Under the pieces are notes generated by a model. It saw only the letters and a list, made by a program, of their open reading frames with translations, made no database searches and was not told where the DNA came from. From Candidatus Kapaibacterium sp. (GTDB taxonomy: Bacteria > Bacteroidota > Ignavibacteria > Kapaibacteriales > UBA4661): a stretch of DNA of 45,188 bases. Position 1 is the first letter of the stretch; every line of letters begins with the position of its first letter. The translations under genes were made by a program, and so were the position numbers. Where the stretch lies: assembly GCA_025455065.1 (NCBI GenBank), contig JALONG010000051.1:1-45188 (forward strand). The letters run 5' to 3'. Of the stretch, positions 17,248 to 24,729 are shown piece after piece.

Positions 17248-18381
17248 ATGTACCCAAAAATCACTCAAGATATAGATTCCATGCGCCTCAAATCCGCTCT
17301 ACCATTTGTTTCCGGCACGGTTGTTTTTCGTGGCGAGCAAGGCAATCCATTCCTTGCGCCGCGCGGAGTGTGGCTTGTGGGCGGGAAATTGATTGTGTCG
17401 GACACGGGGCAAAACCGCGTGTTCATTTGGAATGAACTGCCACGCACCGAATTTCAAGCTCCCGACGTGGTGCTGGGGCAATCCGAAAGTGCAGACACAG
17501 GGCGCAATGCGGGTGGTGAGGTATCGGCTTCGACGCTTCAGTATCCGTCGGGCGTGTGGTCGGACGGCAAGTGGCTTGTGGTGGCAGATGCGTGGAACCA
17601 CCGCGTGTTGATTTGGCTTGCGTTCCCGACAAAGAGCGGTCAGGCGGCAGACGTGGTGCTGGGACAGCCCGATTTCAGCAGCAATCAGCCCAATGTTGTG
17701 GGTATCTCGCAAGCACCAAGCGCACGAAGCCTGTACTGGTGCTATGGTGTGTTTTCCGATGGCAAGCGGCTTTGGGTGGCAGACACGGGCAATAGGCGAG
17801 TGCTGGTCTTCAACGAGATCCCAACTGAGTCCTACGCCAATGCTGATGCGGTGATTGGGCAAGCGAGTTTCTCCGAGCGTGATTACGACTCTGCCAACGC
17901 CGTTTGGCCCTACTCGGTGAAAGTGAGTCCGACGGGCACCATGGCAATCACCGACACGCAGTTCTACCGCGTGTTGCTTTGGAACACTTGGAATGATGCG
18001 CTCTCCAAACCAGCCGATGTACTCTTGGGGCAGGGAAGTTTTCAGGCAAATGGGCAGAATCAATACGAATTTTTCCCCAAAGCTAACACGCTCTCGTGGT
18101 GCTACGACACGCTCTTTGTGAGCGACGGTGCTGCGGAAAAAATCATGGTTGCTGATGCGGGCAATAGCCGTGTGCTGCTCTGGAACACGCTTCCGATTGC
18201 GCACAACACGCCCGCCGACAACGTGCTGGGACAAGAGCATTTCGCGGTCAGTAGCGAAAACAAGGACAGCGTTGCCAGCACCGAAAACTCGCTCTATTGG
18301 GCATTCTCACTGGCGCAGAGCGGCTCTACGCTGGCGATTGCCGACACAGGTAACCACCGAATTATGCTCTGTGAAGTATAA
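17248..18381 (+). CDS. NHL-repeat beta-propeller protein of the hydrogenase locus
   Basis: The 377-residue protein contains six repeats of the pattern (V)xLGQ...(Y/L)-x-x-G-V-x-x-D-G-x-L-x-(V/I)-A-D-T-x-N-x-R-V-L-x-W-N, consistent with one six-bladed NHL propeller; examples are VSDTGQNRVFIWN, VADAWNHRVLIW, VADTGNRRVLVFN and IADTGNHRIML. There is no signal peptide. I recall NHL proteins as companions of group 2a hydrogenases; their role (scaffold, oligomer assembly or electron-acceptor docking) is not shown. I chose the ATG at 17248; an alternative at 17188 overlaps the end of hypE and adds 20 polar residues. The stop-codon region is triplicated downstream. Confidence 0.85.
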   Translation: MYPKITQDIDSMRLKSALPFVSGTVVFRGEQGNPFLAPRGVWLVGGKLIVSDTGQNRVFIWNELPRTEFQAPDVVLGQSESADTGRNAGGEVSASTLQYPSGVWSDGKWLVVADAWNHRVLIWLAFPTKSGQAADVVLGQPDFSSNQPNVVGISQAPSARSLYWCYGVFSDGKRLWVADTGNRRVLVFNEIPTESYANADAVIGQASFSERDYDSANAVWPYSVKVSPTGTMAITDTQFYRVLLWNTWNDALSKPADVLLGQGSFQANGQNQYEFFPKANTLSWCYDTLFVSDGAAEKIMVADAGNSRVLLWNTLPIAHNTPADNVLGQEHFAVSSENKDSVASTENSLYWAFSLAQSGSTLAIADTGNHRIMLCEV

Positions 18382-18401
18382 GTGAAGTATAAGTGAAGTA
18401 T
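18371..18401 (+). repeat. 11-bp tandem repeat spanning the stop codon of the NHL gene
   Basis: GTGAAGTATAA is present at 18371-18381 and 18382-18392, with a third partial copy (GTGAAGTAT) at 18393-18401. The first copy contains the last two codons and the TAA stop of the NHL gene, so the stop codon region was duplicated by slippage. Confidence 0.85.
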
Positions 18402-18438
18402 GAACATCAATTACCAACAATGGACATAGGAGTAGTGT

Positions 18439-19134
18439 ATGGAAACAGCGTTTCCGCTTATATTCGCGCTTGTTATGGGCTTTAGTCATGCCTTCGAGGC
18501 AGATCATTTGGTGGCAGTCAGTACGATTGTTACGCGGCGCACGAGTTTTTTTGCGGCTGCAAAGGATGGTCTTTTCTGGGGCTTGGGGCATACCTCCACC
18601 ATTTTCATTATCGGCGCGATAATGATTGTGGGCAAGGTTGTTATTTCCGAACAAACCTTTCACTACCTCGAAGCGTGTGTTGGTGGGATGTTGGTGGTCT
18701 TGGGCGGGGTGCGACTGTGGAAACTGTACCCTCGGCGCAGCAACACTACGGCAGTTACCACACACCTTCAGGCACAGGAAGATTCACACGAACATTCATA
18801 TCAACATTCGCAGGCACATTCGCACGAACACTCGCACTCGCTTGCATATGGCGTTGGTGCGGTGCATGGGCTTGCTGGAAGTGGCGCTTTGGTGCTGCTC
18901 GTGATGACGAATATAGCGGGCGCGGCGGCGAGTATGCTCTATTTGCTCAATTTCGGCATGGGTTCGATGGGTGGTATGCTGGTAGCGGCGGGCGTTTTTA
19001 GCCTGCCATTCTCTAAAAAATTCTCCATGAAACTCCACACCACTGCCTTGTTACCGAAAGCGCTCACGCTGGTATCGGCAATGGCGTGTGTGGGGTACGG
19101 GGTGTGGATTATTATCGAAAATCTTATACAATAA
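18439..19134 (+). CDS. HupE/UreJ-type nickel permease
   Basis: The 231-residue membrane protein should import nickel for the hydrogenase. It has the nickel/cobalt transporter motif GFSHAFEADHLVAV (14-27, with H17, D22, H23), about six hydrophobic segments, a second motif AVHGLAGSGALVLL (141-154), and a cytoplasmic-looking His-rich loop at 117-133 with eight or more His residues. This is one of the few genes here with a clear ribosome site (AGGAG at 18428-18432, six bases before the ATG). Its place at the end of the hyp genes supports nickel rather than cobalt as substrate. Confidence 0.87.
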   Translation: METAFPLIFALVMGFSHAFEADHLVAVSTIVTRRTSFFAAAKDGLFWGLGHTSTIFIIGAIMIVGKVVISEQTFHYLEACVGGMLVVLGGVRLWKLYPRRSNTTAVTTHLQAQEDSHEHSYQHSQAHSHEHSHSLAYGVGAVHGLAGSGALVLLVMTNIAGAAASMLYLLNFGMGSMGGMLVAAGVFSLPFSKKFSMKLHTTALLPKALTLVSAMACVGYGVWIIIENLIQ

Positions 19135-19382
19135 TGCTTATGGATACAACTATTCCAGACGATTTCGACTTCGACCCGCATGGACTTTTGCTGTATGCGT
19201 TGGAGTATTATGGGATTGCAATTGAGCGCGACGCAGGCAAACACGTCTGGCTTACAAACGGCTACAGCATTGAGGTGGAAGGCACAGACCTGTGGAAATT
19301 GTACGACAATGGCAAGGTAATTGCGCCATTCGCCGATGTGGATGAATTGTGTGCGTTTATCCTTCGTGGGACTGCCGCATGA
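19134..19382 (+). CDS. Small unknown protein at the end of the hydrogenase locus (82 aa)
   Basis: I do not recognise a family. The start overlaps the permease stop (TAATG), which shows translational coupling. The acidic, aromatic-rich protein (DFDFDPHGLLLYALEYYG, TDLWKLYDNGKVIAPF, DELCAFIL) has no signal peptide or membrane helix and one cysteine. An ATG at 19140 is an alternative start. The gene ends the co-directional run of hydrogenase genes. Confidence 0.65.
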   Translation: MLMDTTIPDDFDFDPHGLLLYALEYYGIAIERDAGKHVWLTNGYSIEVEGTDLWKLYDNGKVIAPFADVDELCAFILRGTAA

Positions 19383-19684
19383 TATGCTAAACAAGGATGA
19401 TAATTGCGTAATGTAGATATTTGTTGTGGTTTGACCCCCTAAATATTGGACAAAAAAACCAGGAATTACGGTAACGTTTGGTCTTGCATGGTACGGTAGT
19501 TTTGCTCGGAAAATTCGTCATGCGTAAGGTATGCCGCACTCCAAGCGACTACAACATAACGTTCCATCAAGCATTATCCTTCGCGGATTTCCGTCATAGG
19601 ATATATCGGCATCATCCGCAATATGTATTTTTTTTGGGTACATCTCATATACCTCACTATTCTATCACTCTGTTATTCTCCGTT
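19383..19684. other. Intergenic region at the right edge of the hydrogenase locus
   Basis: These 302 bases hold no credible gene. They contain the IS3-type end at 19427-19452 and otherwise show only AT-rich sequence leading to the zf-HC2 gene. Confidence 0.5.
19427..19452. mobile_element. Solitary IS3-family-like terminal inverted repeat
   Basis: The 26 bases begin TGGTTTGACCCCC and end ATTGGACA. This matches the general form of IS3-family ends (compare IS2, which begins TGGATTTGCCCC and ends CAGACA). No transposase or matching second end is nearby, so it would be a relic. The call rests on resemblance alone. Confidence 0.4.
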
Positions 19685-20047
19685 ATGACACGCCTTCGGT
19701 ATATGCTCGCAAAAATCGTCTTCGGCATTACTCCGCCCTGCGACGATATGACCGTTCTTCTCTCCAAATCTATTGATACACCGCCAACGCTCAAAGAACG
19801 AATGCAAACGGAATTGCATTTATCGTTGTGCGTGGCGTGTAGCCGAGTCCGGACACAATTTGACGTACTGCACGGTGTGGCACGACAAATTTTGGATGAA
19901 GATGTTTCCGGTGCATCCGCAGAGCCGCAAATGCGGAGCATGATGTTGAAATCAACCGCGATTACATTGCCCGAAGATGTCAAGGGGCGACTCCAAAACC
20001 GTATCAATGAAGAACTCAATAATCCTGACAGCAAGCCCGGTCTGTGA
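19685..20047 (+). CDS. zf-HC2-type putative anti-sigma factor
   Basis: The 120-residue protein has the zinc-binding anti-sigma pattern C19 (PPCDDMTVLLSKSID), then KERMQTELHLSLCVAC with H45, C49 and C52, followed by a helical tail. There is no membrane segment, so it is a soluble anti-sigma factor if it is one. The form closely resembles the small zf-HC2 proteins normally encoded directly after TIGR02943-like sigma genes; the sigma gene at 3229 lacks such a neighbour. I chose the ATG at 19685 because the upstream reading from 19478 is AT-rich and not conserved. The next gene starts six bases later. Confidence 0.65.
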   Translation: MTRLRYMLAKIVFGITPPCDDMTVLLSKSIDTPPTLKERMQTELHLSLCVACSRVRTQFDVLHGVARQILDEDVSGASAEPQMRSMMLKSTAITLPEDVKGRLQNRINEELNNPDSKPGL

Positions 20048-20053
20048 GTTTTT

Positions 20054-21040
20054 ATGACGCTCTTAGCAGAAGCATTTCGGATAGTCGTGATATTGTGTTT
20101 GACCGTCATTCCCGCCCTCACAATATCACAGCAAAACCTTGTCTGTATGCCTACCGGCTCGGACACTGTGCGCCTTGCGGACGGAACACGCATTATCTGC
20201 GAAGTGCCGGACAAATCTCTCTCAGTTGGAGAGAATGTTCTTAAAGAGTGGATTCGCCTCAATGCTTGCGCTGTTCGCACCTACTTTGGTGTCTTTCCCG
20301 TGCCGCTCTTGCGCCTCGTTATCAAGCCCGTTCAGGGCAGTAACGACATCAGTTACGGTAACGCGATGCCCGGCTCGCCGCCACTCATCACCGTGTATGT
20401 CGGCACGGAGGCAAATGAGGAAGAATATCGGCAATCGTGGGTGTTGGCGCATGAAATGACCCATTTGGCTTTTCCAACACTTGACCGTACGTATCGGTGG
20501 ATTGAAGAAGGTATGGCTACCTACGTCGAACCGATAGCGCGAGTAATGGCGGGCATTATCACCGAAGAAAGTGTGTGGGAAGAGATGACACGGAAAGCAC
20601 CAACGGCATTTGTACTCGACAGACGCGCTCACAAGGGATTGAACGGTGCGCGTGATTTTGAGCGTGTGTATTGGGGTGGGGCTGTTTTTTGCCTTATGGC
20701 TGACATAGAAATTCGGCAAAAAACCCACAACAAACATTCCTTTCAAAGCACTCTACAAGCCATTCTGCGGCAAGAAGGCACCATGAACACTGACCGTGAT
20801 GTGCTTCGTGTCATGAGGCGAGGAGACAAGGTAATCGGTGTGCGTGTGCTGGAGCCGTTGTACAAACAGTTCGGCACAACCTCCTTCACGCCGAATCTAC
20901 CAAAACTCTGGGCAGATTTGGGTGTTGTCCGCCGAGGCAATACGATTGAACTCCGCAATGATGCTCCTTTGGCAGCGCTTCGGCGGAATATATTTTCCTG
21001 TACCTGCCCTGTATGCATACACCCTACTTCAAAACCATGA
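20054..21040 (+). CDS. Exported zinc metallopeptidase (gluzincin type)
   Basis: The 328-residue protein has an N-terminal signal sequence (hydrophobic ~8-25) and the zinc motif HEMTH (133-137) with a likely third ligand in RWIEEGMATYVEP (E151 or E152), the spacing seen in peptidase-MA-like gluzincins. The C-terminus contains CTCPVC. Substrate is unknown. It starts six bases after the zf-HC2 gene, and its stop codon overlaps the nitrilase start (ATGA), so the three form an operon. Only the fold-level assignment is supported. Confidence 0.7.
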   Translation: MTLLAEAFRIVVILCLTVIPALTISQQNLVCMPTGSDTVRLADGTRIICEVPDKSLSVGENVLKEWIRLNACAVRTYFGVFPVPLLRLVIKPVQGSNDISYGNAMPGSPPLITVYVGTEANEEEYRQSWVLAHEMTHLAFPTLDRTYRWIEEGMATYVEPIARVMAGIITEESVWEEMTRKAPTAFVLDRRAHKGLNGARDFERVYWGGAVFCLMADIEIRQKTHNKHSFQSTLQAILRQEGTMNTDRDVLRVMRRGDKVIGVRVLEPLYKQFGTTSFTPNLPKLWADLGVVRRGNTIELRNDAPLAALRRNIFSCTCPVCIHPTSKP

Positions 21041-22014
21041 GTCCCGAGAATAGCCTTCGCGTCGGCATAGCACAAATTGCACCCGTCTGGTTGCTCCGTG
21101 CCGCCACCATAAAAAAAATTTTAGCAGCTATTGACGAAGCCGCAAAGCAGGAAATACAACTCCTCGCTTTTGGTGAAGCACTTCTGCCCGGGTATCCTTT
21201 TTGGCTGGATGCGACGAATGGCGCACAGTTCGATTCTCCCTTGCAGAAAGATCTTTTTGCGCACTATGCCAAAGAAGCCGTTTGCATTGAACGTGGCGAC
21301 TTGGCAGAAATTTGCGCCGCCGCCCAAAAGTACGCAATGATGATCGTTTTGGGCTGTGTGGAACGTCCTTTGGACAGAGGCGGACACTCACTCTATTGTT
21401 CGCTGGTGAGTATTGGCGCGGACGGCACAATTCTTTCGGTTCACCGAAAATTGATGCCAACCTATGAAGAGCGTTTGGTGTGGGGTATTGGTGATGGACA
21501 TGGTTTACGGACACACACGCTCCATGAATTTACGGTTGGAAGTCTGAATTGCTGGGAAAACTGGCTGCCCTTGCCTCGTGCCGCTTTGTATGCACAGGGC
21601 GAAAACGTTCATATTGCCGCTTGGCCCGGAAGTGAGCGCAATACGAAAGACATTACTCGTTTTTTAGCTTTGGAAGGGCGTTCATACGTTCTGTCTGCAT
21701 CAAGTGTATTGCGCCATGAAGACATCCCCGCCACAATACCGCATAGTGCCTTGCTTCAAGGAGCATTTGCTTCCACTCCAATCATTGCCGACGGTGGTTC
21801 GTGTATCGGTGCGCCCGATGGAACGTGGCTTGTAGAGCCGATTACGGGTGAAGAGCGTATTATTGCTGCTGTGCTTGACATGGAAGAAATTTTGCGTGAA
21901 CGTCAGAATCTTGATAATGTCGGTCATTACTCCCGCCCCGATGTTTTGCAGCTTTCACTCAATGCGGCACGGCAAAGTACGCTGACCATTTCGTCCATTT
22001 TACCCACATCGTAG
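21037..22014 (+). CDS. Nitrilase-family carbon-nitrogen hydrolase
   Basis: The 325-residue enzyme has the catalytic triad E47 (LAFGEALLPGYPFW), K138 (SVHRKLMPTYEERLVWG) and C172 (GSLNCWENWLPLPRAAL). The CWENWLPLPR context and the HRKLMPTYEER motif place it near true nitrilases and cyanide hydratases (branch 1), which turn R-CN into the acid and ammonia, rather than amidases. The start at 21037 overlaps the peptidase stop by four bases; an ATG at 21013 is an alternative. The physiological nitrile is unknown. Confidence 0.88.
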   Translation: MSPENSLRVGIAQIAPVWLLRAATIKKILAAIDEAAKQEIQLLAFGEALLPGYPFWLDATNGAQFDSPLQKDLFAHYAKEAVCIERGDLAEICAAAQKYAMMIVLGCVERPLDRGGHSLYCSLVSIGADGTILSVHRKLMPTYEERLVWGIGDGHGLRTHTLHEFTVGSLNCWENWLPLPRAALYAQGENVHIAAWPGSERNTKDITRFLALEGRSYVLSASSVLRHEDIPATIPHSALLQGAFASTPIIADGGSCIGAPDGTWLVEPITGEERIIAAVLDMEEILRERQNLDNVGHYSRPDVLQLSLNAARQSTLTISSILPTS

Positions 22015-22020
22015 AAATTC

Positions 22021-23268
22021 TCACGCCCCAAGAAAATAGGTTTTCATCATGCCTTTGCCCTTGATGTCTATTTCTCCGCGTTCTTGGAAAGGGAAAAGAT
22101 GATTCAAGCGTTGAAAAACTTCCTCCGTGCAGTGAATACGCCCTGCCTCTCCATGAGATTCCATGCGGCTTGCCGTGTTTACGGTATCTCCCCAAAGGTC
22201 GTATGTGAATTTTTTTGAACCAATCACCCCCGCTACCACCGGACCTATATGCAAGCCAATGCGTAATTCAAGCGGGAAGCCCGTTATCTTGTTCAGTCGC
22301 ATGAGTTCATACTGCATATCCAGGGCTGCTTGTGCAACGGCTTCAGTATGCTCCGAAACTCGCTCCGGCATCCCCCCCACTACCATGTAACAATCACCAA
22401 TCGTTTTGATTTTTTCGAGTGAATGGATGTGTACTATTTCGTCGAAGGTAGAAAAAACACTATCCAGAATCTTAATTACACGGTCCGGTGGAAGCGTTGC
22501 TGCAAGCGGTGTAAAGCCTACCAAGTCAGCAAACATCACCGTTACATCGTCGTAGTGTTCGGCGATGGAGCGCTCCCCGGATTTTAGGCGTTTCGCTATC
22601 GGCACAGGCAAAATATTGAGCAATAATTCTTCCGACCGCTTGAGTTCACGTGCCAAGAGTTTTTCTGCGCTTGCGGTTTGGCGATAAAAAATACTATTCA
22701 CCCCAACAAGTGTGACAAAGAGCATAAGAAGATTCAATGACCGAGAAAATACCAGCACATCGGGTGCTATTGGGTACAGTGCCTTGTCGTCCGTAAAGAA
22801 GATGTCCACAAAGAAAAAAACAGCAACGGAGAACAGCACAATGACAAGACGCTGCCTTGAGGAAATTGTATCGAAGACCAGATACGTTCCGGCGCAAGCA
22901 ATGAACAGCCAAAAATGAACGGCAATTTTTGCCCCTGCTATCCATGAAAAAACAATGATTTGAAGGTAAGCAATTACCAACAAATAGACATTAGCGATGT
23001 TTCTATGGTTTCGGGCATTGAAAAACGGCACAAAGGCAAGCAAAAGCGACAGGGCGAGATTGGCAAGAAGTGATACGACAGCACTATTTTTCCCACTTGT
23101 GTACAAAAAAACTTCGACGATAGCAAACACTATTGAAACCACAGCACCAACCATGGCAATAAAATTCGTTATCCTGACACTGCGCCGCGTGGTGAAATCC
23201 ATTTCATCTTGGACACCGGACTCAAGGAGCCGCGAAAAAAAGAACGATTCAAGAATGCGATAAGGCAT
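22021..23268 (-). CDS. Membrane-bound class III adenylate cyclase
   Basis: The 415-residue protein has about six membrane helices in its first ~200 residues, a short linker (ELKRSEELLLNILPVPIAKRL, quoted in part: SEELLLNILP) and a class III cyclase domain. Metal-binding D248 (MFADLVGFTP) and D292 (IGDCYMVVGG), substrate-specifying K286 and D357 (YDLWGD), and N364/R368 (TVNTASRME) indicate ATP as substrate, so it should make cAMP. An ATG at 23331 would add 21 residues with no visible conservation. It converges on the nitrilase gene with only six bases between stop codons. Confidence 0.9.
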   Translation of the reverse strand: MPYRILESFFFSRLLESGVQDEMDFTTRRSVRITNFIAMVGAVVSIVFAIVEVFLYTSGKNSAVVSLLANLALSLLLAFVPFFNARNHRNIANVYLLVIAYLQIIVFSWIAGAKIAVHFWLFIACAGTYLVFDTISSRQRLVIVLFSVAVFFFVDIFFTDDKALYPIAPDVLVFSRSLNLLMLFVTLVGVNSIFYRQTASAEKLLARELKRSEELLLNILPVPIAKRLKSGERSIAEHYDDVTVMFADLVGFTPLAATLPPDRVIKILDSVFSTFDEIVHIHSLEKIKTIGDCYMVVGGMPERVSEHTEAVAQAALDMQYELMRLNKITGFPLELRIGLHIGPVVAGVIGSKKFTYDLWGDTVNTASRMESHGEAGRIHCTEEVFQRLNHLFPFQERGEIDIKGKGMMKTYFLGA

Positions 23269-23332
23269 GAGACGATTGTTTGGTGAAACTCTATCGGGTT
23301 GTTGCACAGCTCGGAAGTTGTGTGGTAGCACC

Positions 23333-23350
23333 GCAGCAAAAAATTGCTGC
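23333..23350. promoter_or_regulatory. Palindromic hairpin upstream of the cyclase gene
   Basis: GCAGCAA at 23333-23339 and TTGCTGC at 23344-23350 form a perfect 7-bp stem with a 4-base AAAA loop, followed by TTTAT on the plus strand. It sits in the divergent region between the cyclase and the RiPP-like operon and may be an operator or short terminator. Confidence 0.35.
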
Positions 23351-23573
23351 TTTATAGCACCATACTCTTACCATACTCTCACCATAGCAATGGCTTTTCC
23401 CTATCGGTATTAGTCGTGTACAAAGCGTTTTTCCTTACACAAAAAAACAATATTCACTTCAATTTCCGAGATAATACCACAACCGAAAAAAAAATGTGTG
23501 ATAATTCGGCACATCATCTGTAAGGTTTGCTGTATTCAGACGACTAATTATGAAAACACTCTAAGAGACAACA

Positions 23574-23596
23574 ACGGGAACATCCCGTCATTTTTT
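23574..23596 (+). terminator. Leader hairpin with T-run (attenuator candidate) before the precursor gene
   Basis: ACGGGA at 23574-23579 pairs with TCCCGT at 23583-23588 over a 3-base ACA loop, and a run of six T follows at 23591-23596. It lies 26 bases before the precursor start codon and just before its ribosome site, so it could stop transcription within the leader. Confidence 0.5.
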
Positions 23597-23610
23597 ATTC
23601 ATTCTTTTTT

Positions 23611-23615
23611 AGGAG
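23611..23615 (+). promoter_or_regulatory. Strong ribosome binding site of the precursor gene
   Basis: AGGAG lies six bases before the ATG at 23622. Most genes in the window lack such a site, so this suggests strong translation of the small precursor and fixes its start. Confidence 0.75.
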
Positions 23616-23621
23616 TTCTTT

Positions 23622-23864
23622 ATGAATCGCCAAGATTTTTCTAAACTTATGGTCGGTGCTGCGGTTGCAGGCTTGATTTCCGGCTCTACGCTTGTAGCTC
23701 AAGAAAAAGCAGAGCAGAAGCAAGAAAAGAAAGCTGAAACCAAAGCCGAGAAGAAAAAAGACAGCTGCAAAGGCAAAGACGGCTGCAAAGGTAAAGACAG
23801 CAAGACCGATAAGAAAAAAGACAGTTGCAAAAGCAAAGACGGCTGCAAAGGTCATTCAGCATAA
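23622..23864 (+). CDS. Cys/Lys-rich secreted RiPP-like precursor (bufferin/HvfA type)
   Basis: The 80-residue protein has a signal peptide (hydrophobic ~9-26, cut near LVA-Q) and a mature part made almost only of Lys, Glu, Asp, Ala, Gly, Ser and four Cys. KKKDSCKGKDGCKG (44-57) and KKKDSCKSKDGCKG (64-77) are near-identical repeats 20 residues apart, giving cysteines 49, 55, 69 and 75. Short exported peptides with repeated Cys-Lys/Gly motifs next to DUF692 and DUF2063 genes are precursors of bufferins and HvfA-type metallophores, in which an iron oxidase converts Cys into copper-binding thiooxazole or oxazolone/thioamide groups. The operon here fits that; the exact motif differs from the EGKCG of HvfA. 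Low-complexity chance reading is unlikely given the strong ribosome site and operon context. Confidence 0.82.
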   Translation: MNRQDFSKLMVGAAVAGLISGSTLVAQEKAEQKQEKKAETKAEKKKDSCKGKDGCKGKDSKTDKKKDSCKSKDGCKGHSA

Positions 23865-23943
23865 CCATTCCATGGATGAACGCCGTGATTCATGCTGCTT
23901 TTAACGCACGGCAATTCATCAGATTGTTGATGTTATACAAGAC

Positions 23944-24053
23944 GGAGAACAAACATTGTTCCTTCATTCCTTCGGAATAATACTTTAAGGGGCAAAACAG
24001 AGTTTACGCATAATACTCCACAACTGAGGTTGTGACGGGCAAGTTTGTTCTCC
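23944..24053 (+). other. Multibranched inverted-repeat element between precursor and downstream genes
   Basis: GGAGAACAAAC at 23944-23954 pairs exactly with GTTTGTTCTCC at 24043-24053. Inside are two smaller stems: ATTCC/GGAAT (23966-23970 with 23974-23978) and CACAAC/GTTGTG (19 bases of 24019-24034 with a TGAG loop). The whole can fold as a three-way junction. There is no gene in it. It may be a MITE-like element or an RNA structure that sets the ratio of precursor to enzymes. Confidence 0.6.
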
Positions 24054-24075
24054 ATTGTATTGGCGATAATTGTCT

Positions 24076-24678
24076 ATGACACCGCACGAAAAATTTCTCA
24101 ATAGCAATATGCTTTATCCATCACGACCGGAAGACACAAGTCCAATAAAAGCAGGAGCAAAAGTTCCGTCCATCATTCTGAACAATGAGTTGGGCGTGCC
24201 TGTCAATGTCAATATCAGTTTGCGAGAAAAACCCGCTGTACTGATTTTTTATCGGGGTGGCTGGTGTCCCTACTGTAATTTGCAAATGAGTTCACTGAGA
24301 GCTGTGGAGGAAGAGTTTTACAATCTTGGGTTCAATATCTTCGGCATCAGCCCCGACCGACCGGAAAAATTATCCGAGAGCCGCGATAAACACAATTTTC
24401 GCTATGTACTGCTCTCTGACAGTTCCATGCGGGTTTGTTCGGCATTTGGTTTGGCGTATAAAGTTCCCGACGATGAAGTTATCATGCTTCGAGATAAATT
24501 CAACTCCGACATTGAAGGCAATTCCGGTGAGAAACATCATCTCCTCCCTGTTCCGGCTGTCTATCTCGTGGATAACAAAGGAATTTTCGGCTTTCAGTAT
24601 TCTAACCCCGATTTTACCGTTCGCATGGATTCGCAGGAACTCTTGCTCATTGCACGGAAACACCGTGTGGCGGCATAA
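24076..24678 (+). CDS. Peroxiredoxin-like AhpC/TSA-family protein
   Basis: The 200-residue protein has a thioredoxin fold with the motif FYRGGWCPYCNLQMSSL, giving a C64-x2-C67 active site as in the PRX-like2 group of the AhpC/TSA family. It has no signal peptide, so it acts in the cytoplasm. It likely reduces peroxides or disulphides. It lies between the precursor and the DUF692 gene (51 bases before the latter), so it may keep precursor cysteines reduced or protect the oxygen-using iron enzyme; that is inference. The start at 24076 (ATG) was preferred to a TTG six bases earlier. Confidence 0.85.
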   Translation: MTPHEKFLNSNMLYPSRPEDTSPIKAGAKVPSIILNNELGVPVNVNISLREKPAVLIFYRGGWCPYCNLQMSSLRAVEEEFYNLGFNIFGISPDRPEKLSESRDKHNFRYVLLSDSSMRVCSAFGLAYKVPDDEVIMLRDKFNSDIEGNSGEKHHLLPVPAVYLVDNKGIFGFQYSNPDFTVRMDSQELLLIARKHRVAA

Positions 24679-24729
24679 AACCAAACCTTTGAGGATACTA
24701 TTTTTCAAACACCTAACGCGACAAAAACT

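Noticed and set aside
23526-23552. A TTTG/TAATTATG promoter for the precursor gene
   Set aside because: The spacing of 15 bases is too short for the Bacteroidota consensus and the -35 is poor for sigma70; left open.
23900-23914. The 15-mer TTTAACGCACGGCAA also found at 36212-36226
   Set aside because: One or two shared 15-mers are expected by chance in 45 kb, and the flanks do not match.
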